6,759 nucleotides of DNA from an uncultured bacterium (GTDB lineage Bacteria; Cyanobacteriota; Vampirovibrionia; Gastranaerophilales; Gastranaerophilaceae). The notes below the pieces were generated by a model. It saw nothing but the letters and a program-made list of their open reading frames with translations. It searched no databases and was not told the DNA's origin. The position numbers and the translations under genes are program-made. The stretch lies in assembly GCA_900553845.1 (NCBI GenBank), contig USEW01000104.1:1-6759 (forward strand). The letters are read 5' to 3'. This document shows positions 1 to 6,690 of the stretch, piece by piece; position 1 is the stretch's first letter; every line of letters begins with the position of its first letter.

Positions 1-915
1 TTAAGATATATTGAACCGTACACTTATTTTAGTCAAACATTTACAATTTCTTTTCCCGGAGTCATTGCTTTTTTGTTGATATTATTAATTGTCTTTTATA
101 AAAACAGATTTTTCTGTACAAATATTTGCCCTGCCGGTGCAATTTTAGGTCTGATTTCGAAAATATCTTTAAATAAAATTTATATAAAAAAAGACTCTTG
201 TATCAAATGCGGAAAATGCCAGATGAATTGTCAGGCAGGATGTATTAATTCAAAAGAAAAAACAGTTGATAATGAAATGTGTGTTAAGTGTTTAAAATGC
301 CTTGATGTATGTACGCAAAATGCTATAAAATATGGAAAAGAACCTAAAAAAGGAATTAAATTTAGTTTAAAAAGGCGAAAGATTATAACTGGTACTGCAG
401 CAATTGCATTGTTTGGAATTATGTATAAAACCGGAATATTATTAAAAGAAAAAATATCAATGAAGTATAAAGATGTAATTCTTCCACCTGGTGCTGATTC
501 AGAGGAAAGGATTATTAATAATTGTCTTAACTGTAATCTTTGTGTTGAAAACTGTCCAGGTAAAGTTATTGTAAAATCTAATAAAGAATTTCCTGTTGTA
601 CATCTTGACTATTCAAAAGGTTTTTGCAAATCAGATTGTAACCTATGCGGTGAAGTTTGTCCATCGGGAGCAATAAGAAGATTAAGTCAAGAAGAAAAAA
701 AGAAACTTCGTATTGCAATAGCAGCAATTGCAGAAAATAATTGTACGAAATGCGGTTTATGTAAAAACGCTTGTCCGTATGGTGCTATAATAAAAGAAGA
801 GGGCAAATTGCCTGTTATAGACGGCTCAAAATGTATTGGTTGCGGGGCTTGTAAAAATGTTTGTCATTTTAATGCAATAAATATATTTGCAGTAAAACAG
901 CAGAAAACGATATAG
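1..915 (+). CDS. Membrane polyferredoxin resembling a NapH-NapG fusion, 5' partial
   Basis: The frame is open to the left edge, so the gene starts outside the window; the TTG at base 73 is not a credible start. Numbering the visible fragment from base 1, a hydrophobic segment (about residues 15-33) leads into FCTNICPAGAI, the NapH/MauN-type membrane ferredoxin signature. Two CxxCxxCxxxC [4Fe-4S] motifs follow (C67-C77 and C94-C104). Next is KRRK (R125, R126) with a hydrophobic stretch to about residue 147, resembling an internal Tat signal. The C-terminal half begins with LPPGA, as in NapG, and has four more clusters (C175-C185, C209-C220, C248-C258, C278-C288). NapG and NapH are known to pass electrons from quinol to periplasmic reductases. 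I infer a transmembrane electron conduit with cytoplasmic and periplasmic ferredoxin domains. Its redox partner is not visible. It ends 17 bases before tatA and probably shares its transcript. Confidence 0.85.
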   Translation, partial: LRYIEPYTYFSQTFTISFPGVIAFLLILLIVFYKNRFFCTNICPAGAILGLISKISLNKIYIKKDSCIKCGKCQMNCQAGCINSKEKTVDNEMCVKCLKCLDVCTQNAIKYGKEPKKGIKFSLKRRKIITGTAAIALFGIMYKTGILLKEKISMKYKDVILPPGADSEERIINNCLNCNLCVENCPGKVIVKSNKEFPVVHLDYSKGFCKSDCNLCGEVCPSGAIRRLSQEEKKKLRIAIAAIAENNCTKCGLCKNACPYGAIIKEEGKLPVIDGSKCIGCGACKNVCHFNAINIFAVKQQKTI

Positions 916-932
916 AAAAAGGAGAATTATAA

Positions 933-1148
933 ATGTCGCTTGGTATAACTGAAATTTTATTAATTGTTGTTGTAATCGTATTATTATTTGGCGGTAAAAG
1001 AATCCCTGAAATTGCAAGGGCGCTTGGAAGAGCTTCATACGAATATAAAAAAGCAAAAACTATTATTGAGGATGAGGCCAACGAAATTAAGAAAGCAATT
1101 GAAAATGAGGGCGAAAAACCAGAAGAATATGAACCTAAAGATGTTTAA
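933..1148 (+). CDS. tatA: Twin-arginine translocase subunit TatA
   Basis: This 71-residue protein is the pore-forming or membrane-thinning subunit of the Tat pathway, which moves folded, often cofactor-bearing proteins across the cytoplasmic membrane. It has the family layout: a single N-terminal membrane helix (about residues 5-18), the FG hinge (F19, G20), then the amphipathic helix beginning GKRIPEIARALGRA, and an acidic, lysine-rich tail. The start is fixed by a strong Shine-Dalgarno sequence (AAAAGGAG) about 8 bases upstream. No separate tatB follows, which fits a minimal TatAC system where one TatA-type protein fills both roles. It lies between the polyferredoxin and tatC, so the three are probably co-transcribed. 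Confidence 0.95.
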   Translation: MSLGITEILLIVVVIVLLFGGKRIPEIARALGRASYEYKKAKTIIEDEANEIKKAIENEGEKPEEYEPKDV

Positions 1149-1151
1149 ATT

Positions 1152-1862
1152 ATGTTAGACAAAGATGAAAGTATTATTTCCCATATTGAAGCATTTCGTT
1201 TAATGCTTTTAAAATGCATCAGAGCCGTTGTAATTATGATATTTCCGATGCTTTTTTTAGCACCCAGATGTCTTGATTTGTTTATAAAATTGATTATTAA
1301 AAACAATAATATTGCTTTGAATTATTTTTCACCTGCAGAAGTTTTTTTGATTCAAATAAAAGTTGCATTGATTCTAGATATAATTATCTGTTTCCCTTAT
1401 ATTGCAAAACAGCTCTGGAATTTTTGTGTAAGCGCTCTTTATGAGCGTGAAAGAAAGTTTGTAAAATCAATAGTATTTGCATCAAGCATATTATTTGTTC
1501 TTGGTGTATTATTTTGTCTGTTTGTAATTTTGCCTTTAGTAATAAATTTTGGTATGAGTTTTGCAACAGAAAATATTCATGCAATGATGGGAATTTCAAA
1601 TGTAGTTAATCTTTCTTTCTGGCTTATTTTATCATTTGGTGTAATGTTTCAGATACCTTTAATAACGTATTCGCTTATTAAATTCGATATTGTATCATAT
1701 GAAACTATAAAAAACTGTCGTCCTTATGTGGTTATTATTCTACTTATAATCGCTGGTATTTTGACACCGCCTGATATTGTAAGTCAAATTATGCTTTTTA
1801 CACCAAATTATCTTTTGTTTGAACTTGGTTTATTATTTTCAAAATGTAAGGGAAAAAACTAG
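1152..1862 (+). CDS. tatC: Twin-arginine translocase subunit TatC
   Basis: TatC is the membrane receptor that binds twin-arginine signal peptides. The 236-residue length and roughly six membrane segments fit the family. Recognisable motifs are SHIEAFR near the N-terminus, LWNF..SALYERERKFV (F91 and E100, matching E. coli F94 and E103), FGVMFQIPL, and RPYVVIILLIIAGILTPPDIVSQ (about 190-212). By motif alignment, the position of E. coli Glu15 in the signal-peptide site is Ala14, although Glu13 is adjacent. The position of E. coli Glu170 is Gln167. The ATG lies three bases after tatA stops, with only a weak ribosome binding site, suggesting translational coupling. The stop codon overlaps the larB start by one base. 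Confidence 0.95.
   Translation: MLDKDESIISHIEAFRLMLLKCIRAVVIMIFPMLFLAPRCLDLFIKLIIKNNNIALNYFSPAEVFLIQIKVALILDIIICFPYIAKQLWNFCVSALYERERKFVKSIVFASSILFVLGVLFCLFVILPLVINFGMSFATENIHAMMGISNVVNLSFWLILSFGVMFQIPLITYSLIKFDIVSYETIKNCRPYVVIILLIIAGILTPPDIVSQIMLFTPNYLLFELGLLFSKCKGKN
1848..1853 (+). promoter_or_regulatory. Ribosome binding site for larB, supporting its GTG start
   Basis: The AAGGGA sequence lies about 8 bases before the GTG at 1862. In the larB frame a TAA stop occurs at 1847-1849 and no other plausible start lies between, so this site and the GTG, which overlaps the tatC stop as TAGTG, decide the larB start. Confidence 0.6.
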
Positions 1863-2542
1863 TGGATAAAAAATACATTGATATAGAGTATGCAAAACTA
1901 GATACAGAAAGGTTTAAACGCAGAAAAACCCATGAAGTTGTTTTATGCGAATGCAAGACTTCATCTCAACTCATTGGTATTTTTTCTGAATTTAAAAAAC
2001 AAGGGCATAATGTTTTAGGAACACGTGTATCTTTAAAGCAAGCGGAAGTATTAAAAAAGACTTTTCCTCAAATACATTATAATAAACAGGCGAGGACTGT
2101 ATCACTAGTTGAGAAAGAAGTTGAAAAATATGGAGAAATAGCTGTTTGCACCGGTGGAACTGGAGATATACCAGTTGCTGAGGAGGCTTATGAAACAGCA
2201 CTATTCTATGGATGTAATGTTAAAAAATACTATGATATTGGAATCGCGGGAATTCACAGACTTTTGGATAATATTAACCAGATAAAAGAAGCAGACGTTA
2301 TAATCGCCATAGCCGGCATGGAAGGAGCGCTTGGTGCTGTTATTGCAGGTATGGTCGATAAACCTGTTATAGCTGTTCCAACATCTGTTGGGTATGGGTG
2401 TTCGTTTAAAGGTATTTCTGCTCTTTTGACCATGCTTAACTCGTGTGCTGAAGGCGTAACAGTTGTGAATATTGACAATGGCTTTAATGCAGCTTATAGC
2501 GCTTGTCAGATTATTAGATTAATATCGAAAGGAAACAGTTAG
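1862..2542 (+). CDS. larB: LarB, nickel-pincer nucleotide biosynthesis carboxylase/hydrolase
   Basis: LarB carries out the first step of NPN cofactor synthesis: it carboxylates nicotinic acid adenine dinucleotide at pyridine C5 and cleaves the phosphoanhydride to give pyridinium-3,5-biscarboxylic acid mononucleotide. The 226-residue protein has the LarB N-terminal segment (AKLDTERFKRRKTHEVV) and a PurE-like domain from about residue 90, with TGGTGDIPVAEEA (97-109), AGMEGALGAVIAGMVDKPVIAVP (151-173), and TSVGYG. The LNSCAEGVTVVNIDNGF stretch (192-208) includes Cys195, matching the conserved active-site cysteine of LarB. The GTG start gives an N-terminus somewhat shorter than usual for the family. 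It overlaps tatC by one base and is followed one base later by larC. Confidence 0.93.
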   Translation: MDKKYIDIEYAKLDTERFKRRKTHEVVLCECKTSSQLIGIFSEFKKQGHNVLGTRVSLKQAEVLKKTFPQIHYNKQARTVSLVEKEVEKYGEIAVCTGGTGDIPVAEEAYETALFYGCNVKKYYDIGIAGIHRLLDNINQIKEADVIIAIAGMEGALGAVIAGMVDKPVIAVPTSVGYGCSFKGISALLTMLNSCAEGVTVVNIDNGFNAAYSACQIIRLISKGNS

Positions 2543-2543
2543 A

Positions 2544-3296
2544 ATGAAATTATACTTTGAATGTCTTTCAGGAATATCAGGTGATATGTCAGTGGGAGCA
2601 CTTCTTGACCTTGGTGCAGATAAAGAAAAACTTAAAAAAACTTTATCTTCAATAAATCTGGATAATGAATTTAAATATGTAATTTCAAAAAGGCCCGTTA
2701 ACGCAATTATGGCAACAGATTTTGATGTTATTCTTCCTGATGAAAATCATACTCATCATAACGAAGAACATAAAAGTCATCATGCACCTCATCGTAATCT
2801 TAATATGATTAATAAAATTATAGACAAATCAGACTCAACAGAAAATGCAAAAAATATTGCAAAGAAAATATTTAAAATAGTTGCAGAAGCTGAAAGTAAC
2901 GTTCATGGAAAAGATATAAAAGATGTACATTTTCATGAAATCGGTGCGATTGATTCGATTGTTGATATATTGGGATTTGCTGTTTTATATGACGATTTGG
3001 CACCTGAAAAAGTTTATTTCTCAACACTTTCAGAAGGTCAAGGAACAGTTATTTGTCAACATGGTCAACTTCCTGTGCCTGTTCCTGCTGTATGTGAAAT
3101 TGCTTCAAAATACAAATTGCCATTAAGAATTACTGATAATGATGGTGAAATGGTTACTCCAACAGGTGCTGCCATAGCTGCTGCACTTTATAATGGAGAA
3201 TCACTTCCTGAAAAAATTATAATCGAAAAAGTTGGCTATGGTTCAGGAAAAAGAAATTATCAAAATCCAGTTTTAAGAGTTATGAGAATAAAATAA
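2544..3296 (+). CDS. larC: LarC N-terminal domain (LarC1-like), nickel insertion into NPN
   Basis: LarC is the CTP-dependent cyclometallase that inserts nickel into the thiolated pyridinium precursor, completing the NPN cofactor. The signatures are clear: SGISGDM (9-15), a histidine-rich stretch (about 69-83) probably involved in nickel handling, DVHFHEIGAIDSIVDI (127-142), GQGTVICQHGQLPVPVPA (165-182) and EMVTPTGAA (202-210). The protein ends at residue 250 just after GYGSGKRNYQNPVLRV, which is where the N-terminal domain ends in full-length LarC of roughly 400 residues. The next gene begins 11 bases later, so no C-terminal domain (LarC2) is encoded here in any frame. In Lactobacillus plantarum larC1 and larC2 are joined by a programmed frameshift; here larC2 is absent locally. 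A GAAAGGAAA ribosome binding site overlaps the end of larB. Confidence 0.9.
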   Translation: MKLYFECLSGISGDMSVGALLDLGADKEKLKKTLSSINLDNEFKYVISKRPVNAIMATDFDVILPDENHTHHNEEHKSHHAPHRNLNMINKIIDKSDSTENAKNIAKKIFKIVAEAESNVHGKDIKDVHFHEIGAIDSIVDILGFAVLYDDLAPEKVYFSTLSEGQGTVICQHGQLPVPVPAVCEIASKYKLPLRITDNDGEMVTPTGAAIAAALYNGESLPEKIIIEKVGYGSGKRNYQNPVLRVMRIK

Positions 3297-3307
3297 AGGA
3301 GAAAATT

Positions 3308-4219
3308 ATGCATTTAGGGAACGGAATTATATGTCCTGTAACAGGGATTCCAATGATACTTGCTTCTTCGTTGGCAGCAATATATGCTTTTAAAAAAGCG
3401 CGAATGGAAGATTTGTCAAAAGACAGAATAATTCTTATAGCCACACTTACTTCATTTGTGTTTGCACTTCAAATGATTAACTTTGCAATACCGTCAACAG
3501 GTTCAAGCGGTCATATTGTAGGAGGTGTTTTGCTTGCTACTTTACTAGGTGCAAATACGGGGTTCCTTGCAATATGTGTAATATTCCTTGTTCAGGCGTT
3601 ATTTTTTGCAGACGGTGGAATTCTTGCTATTGGCTGTAATATATTTAATATGGGATTTTTAGCCTGCTATGTCGCGTATCCTTTAATATTTAAGCCATTT
3701 GCTAAAAAAAATATGCCTTTTATCGGTGCGATTATTGCTTCTATTGTCGCGCTTCAGGCAGGTTCGTTGGCTATTGTAATCGAGGGAGTTTTATCCGGTT
3801 CAATAAAACTTTTAAACTCAGGAAATTTTGCATTAATGATGCAGCTTATACATTTACCAATAGGGCTTGTTGAGGGGATTGTAACTGGTGGAGTTGTTGC
3901 TATTGCAAAACAGGTAAGTCAAAAAAGTTTATATTTTGCTTTTGGCGCTGTTTCATTTATACTCGCTTGTATTATTTCAAAATATGCTTCGTCAAAACCT
4001 GATGGTCTTGAATGGTCATTGTTAAATATTTCAGATTCTTTTATAATACAGTCAAAATATACATTATATAGCATAATTGAGTCCATTCAGACTAAAATTG
4101 CGGTTTTATCATCAATCCAACCTGTTATAGCTAATTTTTACGGGTTAGTTATTCTTTACATTACGATGTTTGGTCTATGCAAAATGTTATCATTCTTTAA
4201 AGAGGTTAATGAATGTTAG
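3308..4219 (+). CDS. NikMN, ECF-type nickel uptake component (NikM fused to NikN)
   Basis: This 303-residue membrane protein is the substrate-binding part of an energy-coupling-factor nickel/cobalt transporter. It begins MHLGNG; the N-terminal Met1-His2 and the His in TGSSGHIVGG (His69) match the family's metal ligands. Hydrophobic helices run to about residue 222. A C-terminal extension follows with PDGLEW (P231-E235), the motif of the NikN/CbiN-like partner, and a last membrane helix (about 277-292), so M and N are fused. CbiM cobalt transporters look similar; nickel is inferred because the gene sits between larC and larE. A good AAGGAG ribosome binding site precedes the ATG, and the end overlaps larE by seven bases. 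The usual T subunit (NikQ) and ATPase (NikO) are not in the window. Confidence 0.88.
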   Translation: MHLGNGIICPVTGIPMILASSLAAIYAFKKARMEDLSKDRIILIATLTSFVFALQMINFAIPSTGSSGHIVGGVLLATLLGANTGFLAICVIFLVQALFFADGGILAIGCNIFNMGFLACYVAYPLIFKPFAKKNMPFIGAIIASIVALQAGSLAIVIEGVLSGSIKLLNSGNFALMMQLIHLPIGLVEGIVTGGVVAIAKQVSQKSLYFAFGAVSFILACIISKYASSKPDGLEWSLLNISDSFIIQSKYTLYSIIESIQTKIAVLSSIQPVIANFYGLVILYITMFGLCKMLSFFKEVNEC

Positions 4220-5020
4220 ATGAAAAATTTCAGAATTTGCAAGAATATTTGAAAACACTTGAAAGTGTAGCGGTTGCTTTTTCTGCAGGAGTTGATTCAA
4301 CATTTTTGCTTAAAACTGCTTATGATATTTTACATAATAAAGCTATTGCTGTCACTGTTAAATTTCACTCTTTTCCACAACGTGAATTAGAGGAAAGTAT
4401 AGAATTTTGCAAAAAACAAGGAATTAAACATATTATTGTTGATTTTGATGAGTTAAAAGTTAAAGGTTTTGATAAAAATACAAAAGAACGATGTTATTTG
4501 TGTAAAAAAGAAATATTAAAAAAAATCATTAAAATAGCACAAAAAAAACTCAGTTAAAAATGTAGTTGAAGGTTCAAACATTGATGATATTTCCGATTAT
4601 CGTCCGGGATTTAAAGCAGTTAAAGAGCTTGGTATTAAAAGTCCTTTACAGTATGCAAAACTTGGCAAAAACGAGATTCGTAAACTTGCAAAGAAATTTG
4701 CATTGCCCGTTTGGAATAAGCAGTCTTTTGCTTGTCTTTCATCAAGGTTTCCGTATGGAGAAGTCATTACTAAAGAAAAACTCAAGATGGTAGATAAGGC
4801 CGAACAATTTCTTCTTGATAATGGATTTGAACAAATGAGAGTCAGAATACATAATAAAATGGCAAGAATTGAGGTTCTTGAAGAAGATTTTTCAAAAATT
4901 TTAAGTATGAGAAAACAGATACTGGAAACTTTTGAAAAATATGGTTTTATATATGTTTCGCTGGATTTAAAGGGATATCGTACAGGCTCTTGCAATGAAA
5001 TGCTTCAAGAAAAATTTTGA
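4213..5020 (+). pseudogene. larE: larE, NPN sulfur transferase, interrupted by a one-base frameshift
   Basis: LarE is the ATP-dependent PP-loop enzyme that adds sulfur to both carboxylates of the NPN precursor. The first frame encodes 114 residues with the PP-loop SAGVDS (24-29) and ERCYLCKK (Cys94, Cys97), then stops at 4555-4557. Homology continues without loss in the +1 frame: VVEGSNIDDISDYRPG, then WNKQSFACLSSRFPYGE and LDLKGYRTGS, ending at the TGA at 5018-5020. That second frame has a stop at 4535-4537, so the change must lie between about 4538 and 4557, and the A8 tract at 4541-4548 is the obvious site. Removing one A gives a 268-residue protein of normal LarE length. The cysteine in ACLSSR matches the sulfur-handling cysteine of LarE; together with the CxxC it might ligate a [4Fe-4S] cluster, as reported for some LarE. 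An AGAGG ribosome binding site lies within nikMN. Confidence 0.85.
4541..4548 (+). repeat. A8 homopolymer at the larE frame break
   Basis: Eight consecutive A residues lie within CAAAAAAAACTC, inside the only interval where the larE frame change can have happened. A second A8 tract lies just upstream (4518-4525) but the frame is intact across it. Tracts of this length favour replication slippage, transcriptional slippage and sequencing error. Confidence 0.8.
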
Positions 5021-5061
5021 AAAATTGAGTCCATTGTACAAGTTTAAAAATATTATAAAAT

Positions 5062-5067
5062 GGAGAA
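5062..5067 (+). promoter_or_regulatory. Ribosome binding site that sets the acetyltransferase start
   Basis: GGAGAA lies about 8 bases before the ATG at 5076. It favours this start over the in-frame ATG at 4995, which would add 27 residues unlike the family and overlap the end of larE. Confidence 0.7.
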
Positions 5068-5075
5068 GAACAAGT

Positions 5076-5666
5076 ATGAATGAAAAAGAGAAAATGCAAA
5101 AAGGTTTATTATATGATGCAAATTATGACAAAGAGCTTATAGCTCAAAGGTTGAAATGTAAAACTTTATGTTTTCAATATAATAATCTTTCACCAGACAA
5201 AATAAATCAAAGAAATAATATAATTAAACAGATTATTGGTAAAACTGGAAGAAATTTTTTAATTGAGCAGCCATTTATATGTGATTATGGCTACAATATT
5301 GAAATAGGTGAAAATTTTTATGCTAATCATAATTTAGTTATTCTAGATCCAGGGAAAGTTACATTCGGTGATAATGTTTTTATTGGACCAGGATGTTCCT
5401 TTTATACCCCAGAGCATCCGTTGGATGTTGAAACAAGAAATAAAGGGCTTGAATATGCATTTCCTATAAAAGTTGGGAATAATGTTTGGTTTGGAGGTAA
5501 TGTTGTAGTGCTTCCCAATGTGTCTATTGGCGATAATGTAGTTATAGGAGCTGGTTCTATTGTTACAAAAAATATTCCTCCAAATGTAATTGCAGCAGGA
5601 AATCCATGTAAAGTTATCAGAGAAATAACAGATGAAGATAAATTTAAGTTTGAAAAAAGAATATAA
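5076..5666 (+). CDS. Maltose O-acetyltransferase-type sugar acetyltransferase (hexapeptide repeat)
   Basis: This 196-residue enzyme belongs to the Maa/LacA/NodL group, which transfers acetyl from acetyl-CoA to a sugar hydroxyl in the cytoplasm. The N-terminus (EKEKMQKGLLYDANYDKEL) is the typical Maa capping domain. It is followed by a left-handed beta-helix of hexapeptide repeats (about 60-180), including IEIGENFYANHN, VTFGDNVFIGPG and VSIGDNVVIGAGSIVTKNIPPNVIAAGNPCKVI. The loop YTPEHPLD contains the expected catalytic histidine (His114). The length is usual for the group. An upstream in-frame ATG at 4995 was rejected because the residues it adds overlap larE and are not family-like. The gap to larE is 55 bases. 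It may be read through from the upstream operon or have its own promoter, but I see no convincing one. The true acceptor sugar cannot be told from sequence. Confidence 0.9.
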   Translation: MNEKEKMQKGLLYDANYDKELIAQRLKCKTLCFQYNNLSPDKINQRNNIIKQIIGKTGRNFLIEQPFICDYGYNIEIGENFYANHNLVILDPGKVTFGDNVFIGPGCSFYTPEHPLDVETRNKGLEYAFPIKVGNNVWFGGNVVVLPNVSIGDNVVIGAGSIVTKNIPPNVIAAGNPCKVIREITDEDKFKFEKRI

Positions 5667-5673
5667 TTAAGTT

Positions 5674-5695
5674 ATTGTAAAATGTTTTTAACAAT
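5674..5695. terminator. Weak hairpin in the convergent intergenic gap
   Basis: ATTGTAAAA (5674-5682) pairs with TTTTAACAAT (5686-5695) with one bulged A (5690) and a three-base loop. On the plus strand it is followed by T-rich sequence (TGGTTTGTTTTGTT). It lies between two converging genes, where a terminator is expected. The stem is almost all A-T, so stability is low and the call is tentative. Confidence 0.3.
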
Positions 5696-5719
5696 TGGTT
5701 TGTTTTGTTATTTATTCTC

Positions 5720-6664
5720 TCAATTTTCTGCAAACTCTTCCAAATCGTCAAAATAAAAAGAAGTATTTCCTATGCATTCTAACATCTCTAATCGTTCTTT
5801 GATATTAATATTGTCTTCTTTGTATAAATATTCAATTTCATCAATTAACTGTTGTGGAACTTCACATTTTACAAATTCCGAAAGATATTCTTGTATCATA
5901 GCTATATCAATATTTAAGGCTGGAATATCTTTTATAAAAGCATACAAATTTGAGGACTTTTTCGTATTCAAAAGGAATATTAAAAATTCTTTGAATGCTA
6001 TATGTTCATCAATCATTTGTTCTTGTAAACTACTTTTTTCGGCTGAGTTCAAAAAAACTTTCATACCTTTTGAATCAGAAGCAACTTCATAAGTATAAAG
6101 CCCAATAGCACTTGCTTGATTGTATATAGTATTATATAAGGTTTGTGCTATTCCTAAAATAACTTTACCTAAAAATTTTTTGATGTTTTTACTAATCTCA
6201 GGAACAAAAAAATCATCCATTTCAATATTAATCTGCATACGTTCTTCAATGTATTTAATAAATAATTCTTGTTCATTATTTATACTTGTTGCAAGGTTAT
6301 ATCTATCATAGCGACTAGAATTATAAAAATTAGTTAAAAGGTGCAAAAAAGAATTTTGATGTTCATTTAGTTTAATTTTGGTTCTTGCATTTATTTTTTC
6401 TTGTAATAAAGTATGCGAATGTGTAATAATTTCTTTTTCAATTTCTGCATAGTCTTGTTCATTTGGATTTTTTAAAAGAATATATGCAATTTTTTGAAGT
6501 CTTTCAATTCCAACTGATATTTTGTAAAGAAATCCAAATATATTATCTATGTCTCCATAATTGCAAGCACAATTTAAATCACGCATTCCATCGTAAATAA
6601 ATTTACCTGCGATACTAACTTCCTTACATAATGCAAAATTTTTAACAAAAGTTACTTTATCCAT
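5720..6664 (-). CDS. Hypothetical protein, probably all-helical; HEPN-like N-terminal region possible
   Basis: I do not recognise this 314-residue protein. It has no signal peptide or clear membrane segment and appears helical throughout, rich in Lys, Glu, Ile and Asn. Residues about 18-125 contain patterns reminiscent of HEPN-like helical bundles: IYDGMRD, ISVGIERLQKIAYILL (49-64), ITHSHTLL (80-87), and SFLHLLTNFYNSSRYDRYNL (105-124). The canonical HEPN ribonuclease motif (R-x4-6-H) is not clearly present; the nearest is R94 to H102, which is too widely spaced. Two close cysteines (C32, C34) have no assigned role. The gene stands alone, converges on the acetyltransferase and has its own promoter with an inverted repeat. 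There is no obvious Shine-Dalgarno sequence before the ATG. A role in defence or toxin function is only speculation. Confidence 0.7.
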   Translation of the reverse strand: MDKVTFVKNFALCKEVSIAGKFIYDGMRDLNCACNYGDIDNIFGFLYKISVGIERLQKIAYILLKNPNEQDYAEIEKEIITHSHTLLQEKINARTKIKLNEHQNSFLHLLTNFYNSSRYDRYNLATSINNEQELFIKYIEERMQINIEMDDFFVPEISKNIKKFLGKVILGIAQTLYNTIYNQASAIGLYTYEVASDSKGMKVFLNSAEKSSLQEQMIDEHIAFKEFLIFLLNTKKSSNLYAFIKDIPALNIDIAMIQEYLSEFVKCEVPQQLIDEIEYLYKEDNINIKERLEMLECIGNTSFYFDDLEEFAEN

Positions 6665-6690
6665 ACACTGACTTTTTTAGCTACTTATTA

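Noticed and set aside
869..1081. Minus-strand open frames over the polyferredoxin and tatA
   Set aside because: They are antisense to clearly conserved proteins and have no recognisable content.
4542..4549. A canonical -1 slippery heptamer (A AAA AAC) in larE, suggesting programmed -1 frameshifting
   Set aside because: The LarE continuation is in the +1 frame. A -1 shift leads to a stop at 4563-4565, so it cannot make LarE.
4566..4793. Separate small gene of 75 codons inside larE
   Set aside because: It lies in the third frame over the well-conserved LarE coding frame and resembles nothing; it is a shadow.
5004..5017. Terminator hairpin at the end of larE (TTCAA ... TTGAA)
   Set aside because: The stem is five A-T-rich pairs without a following T run.
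5034..5059. Promoter before the acetyltransferase (TTGTAC ... TATAAA)
   Set aside because: The spacer is only 14 bases and the sequence is generally AT-rich, so the match is not convincing.
4995..5075. Longer acetyltransferase starting at the ATG at 4995
   Set aside because: The extra 27 residues are not family-like and overlap larE; the ATG at 5076 has a good ribosome binding site.
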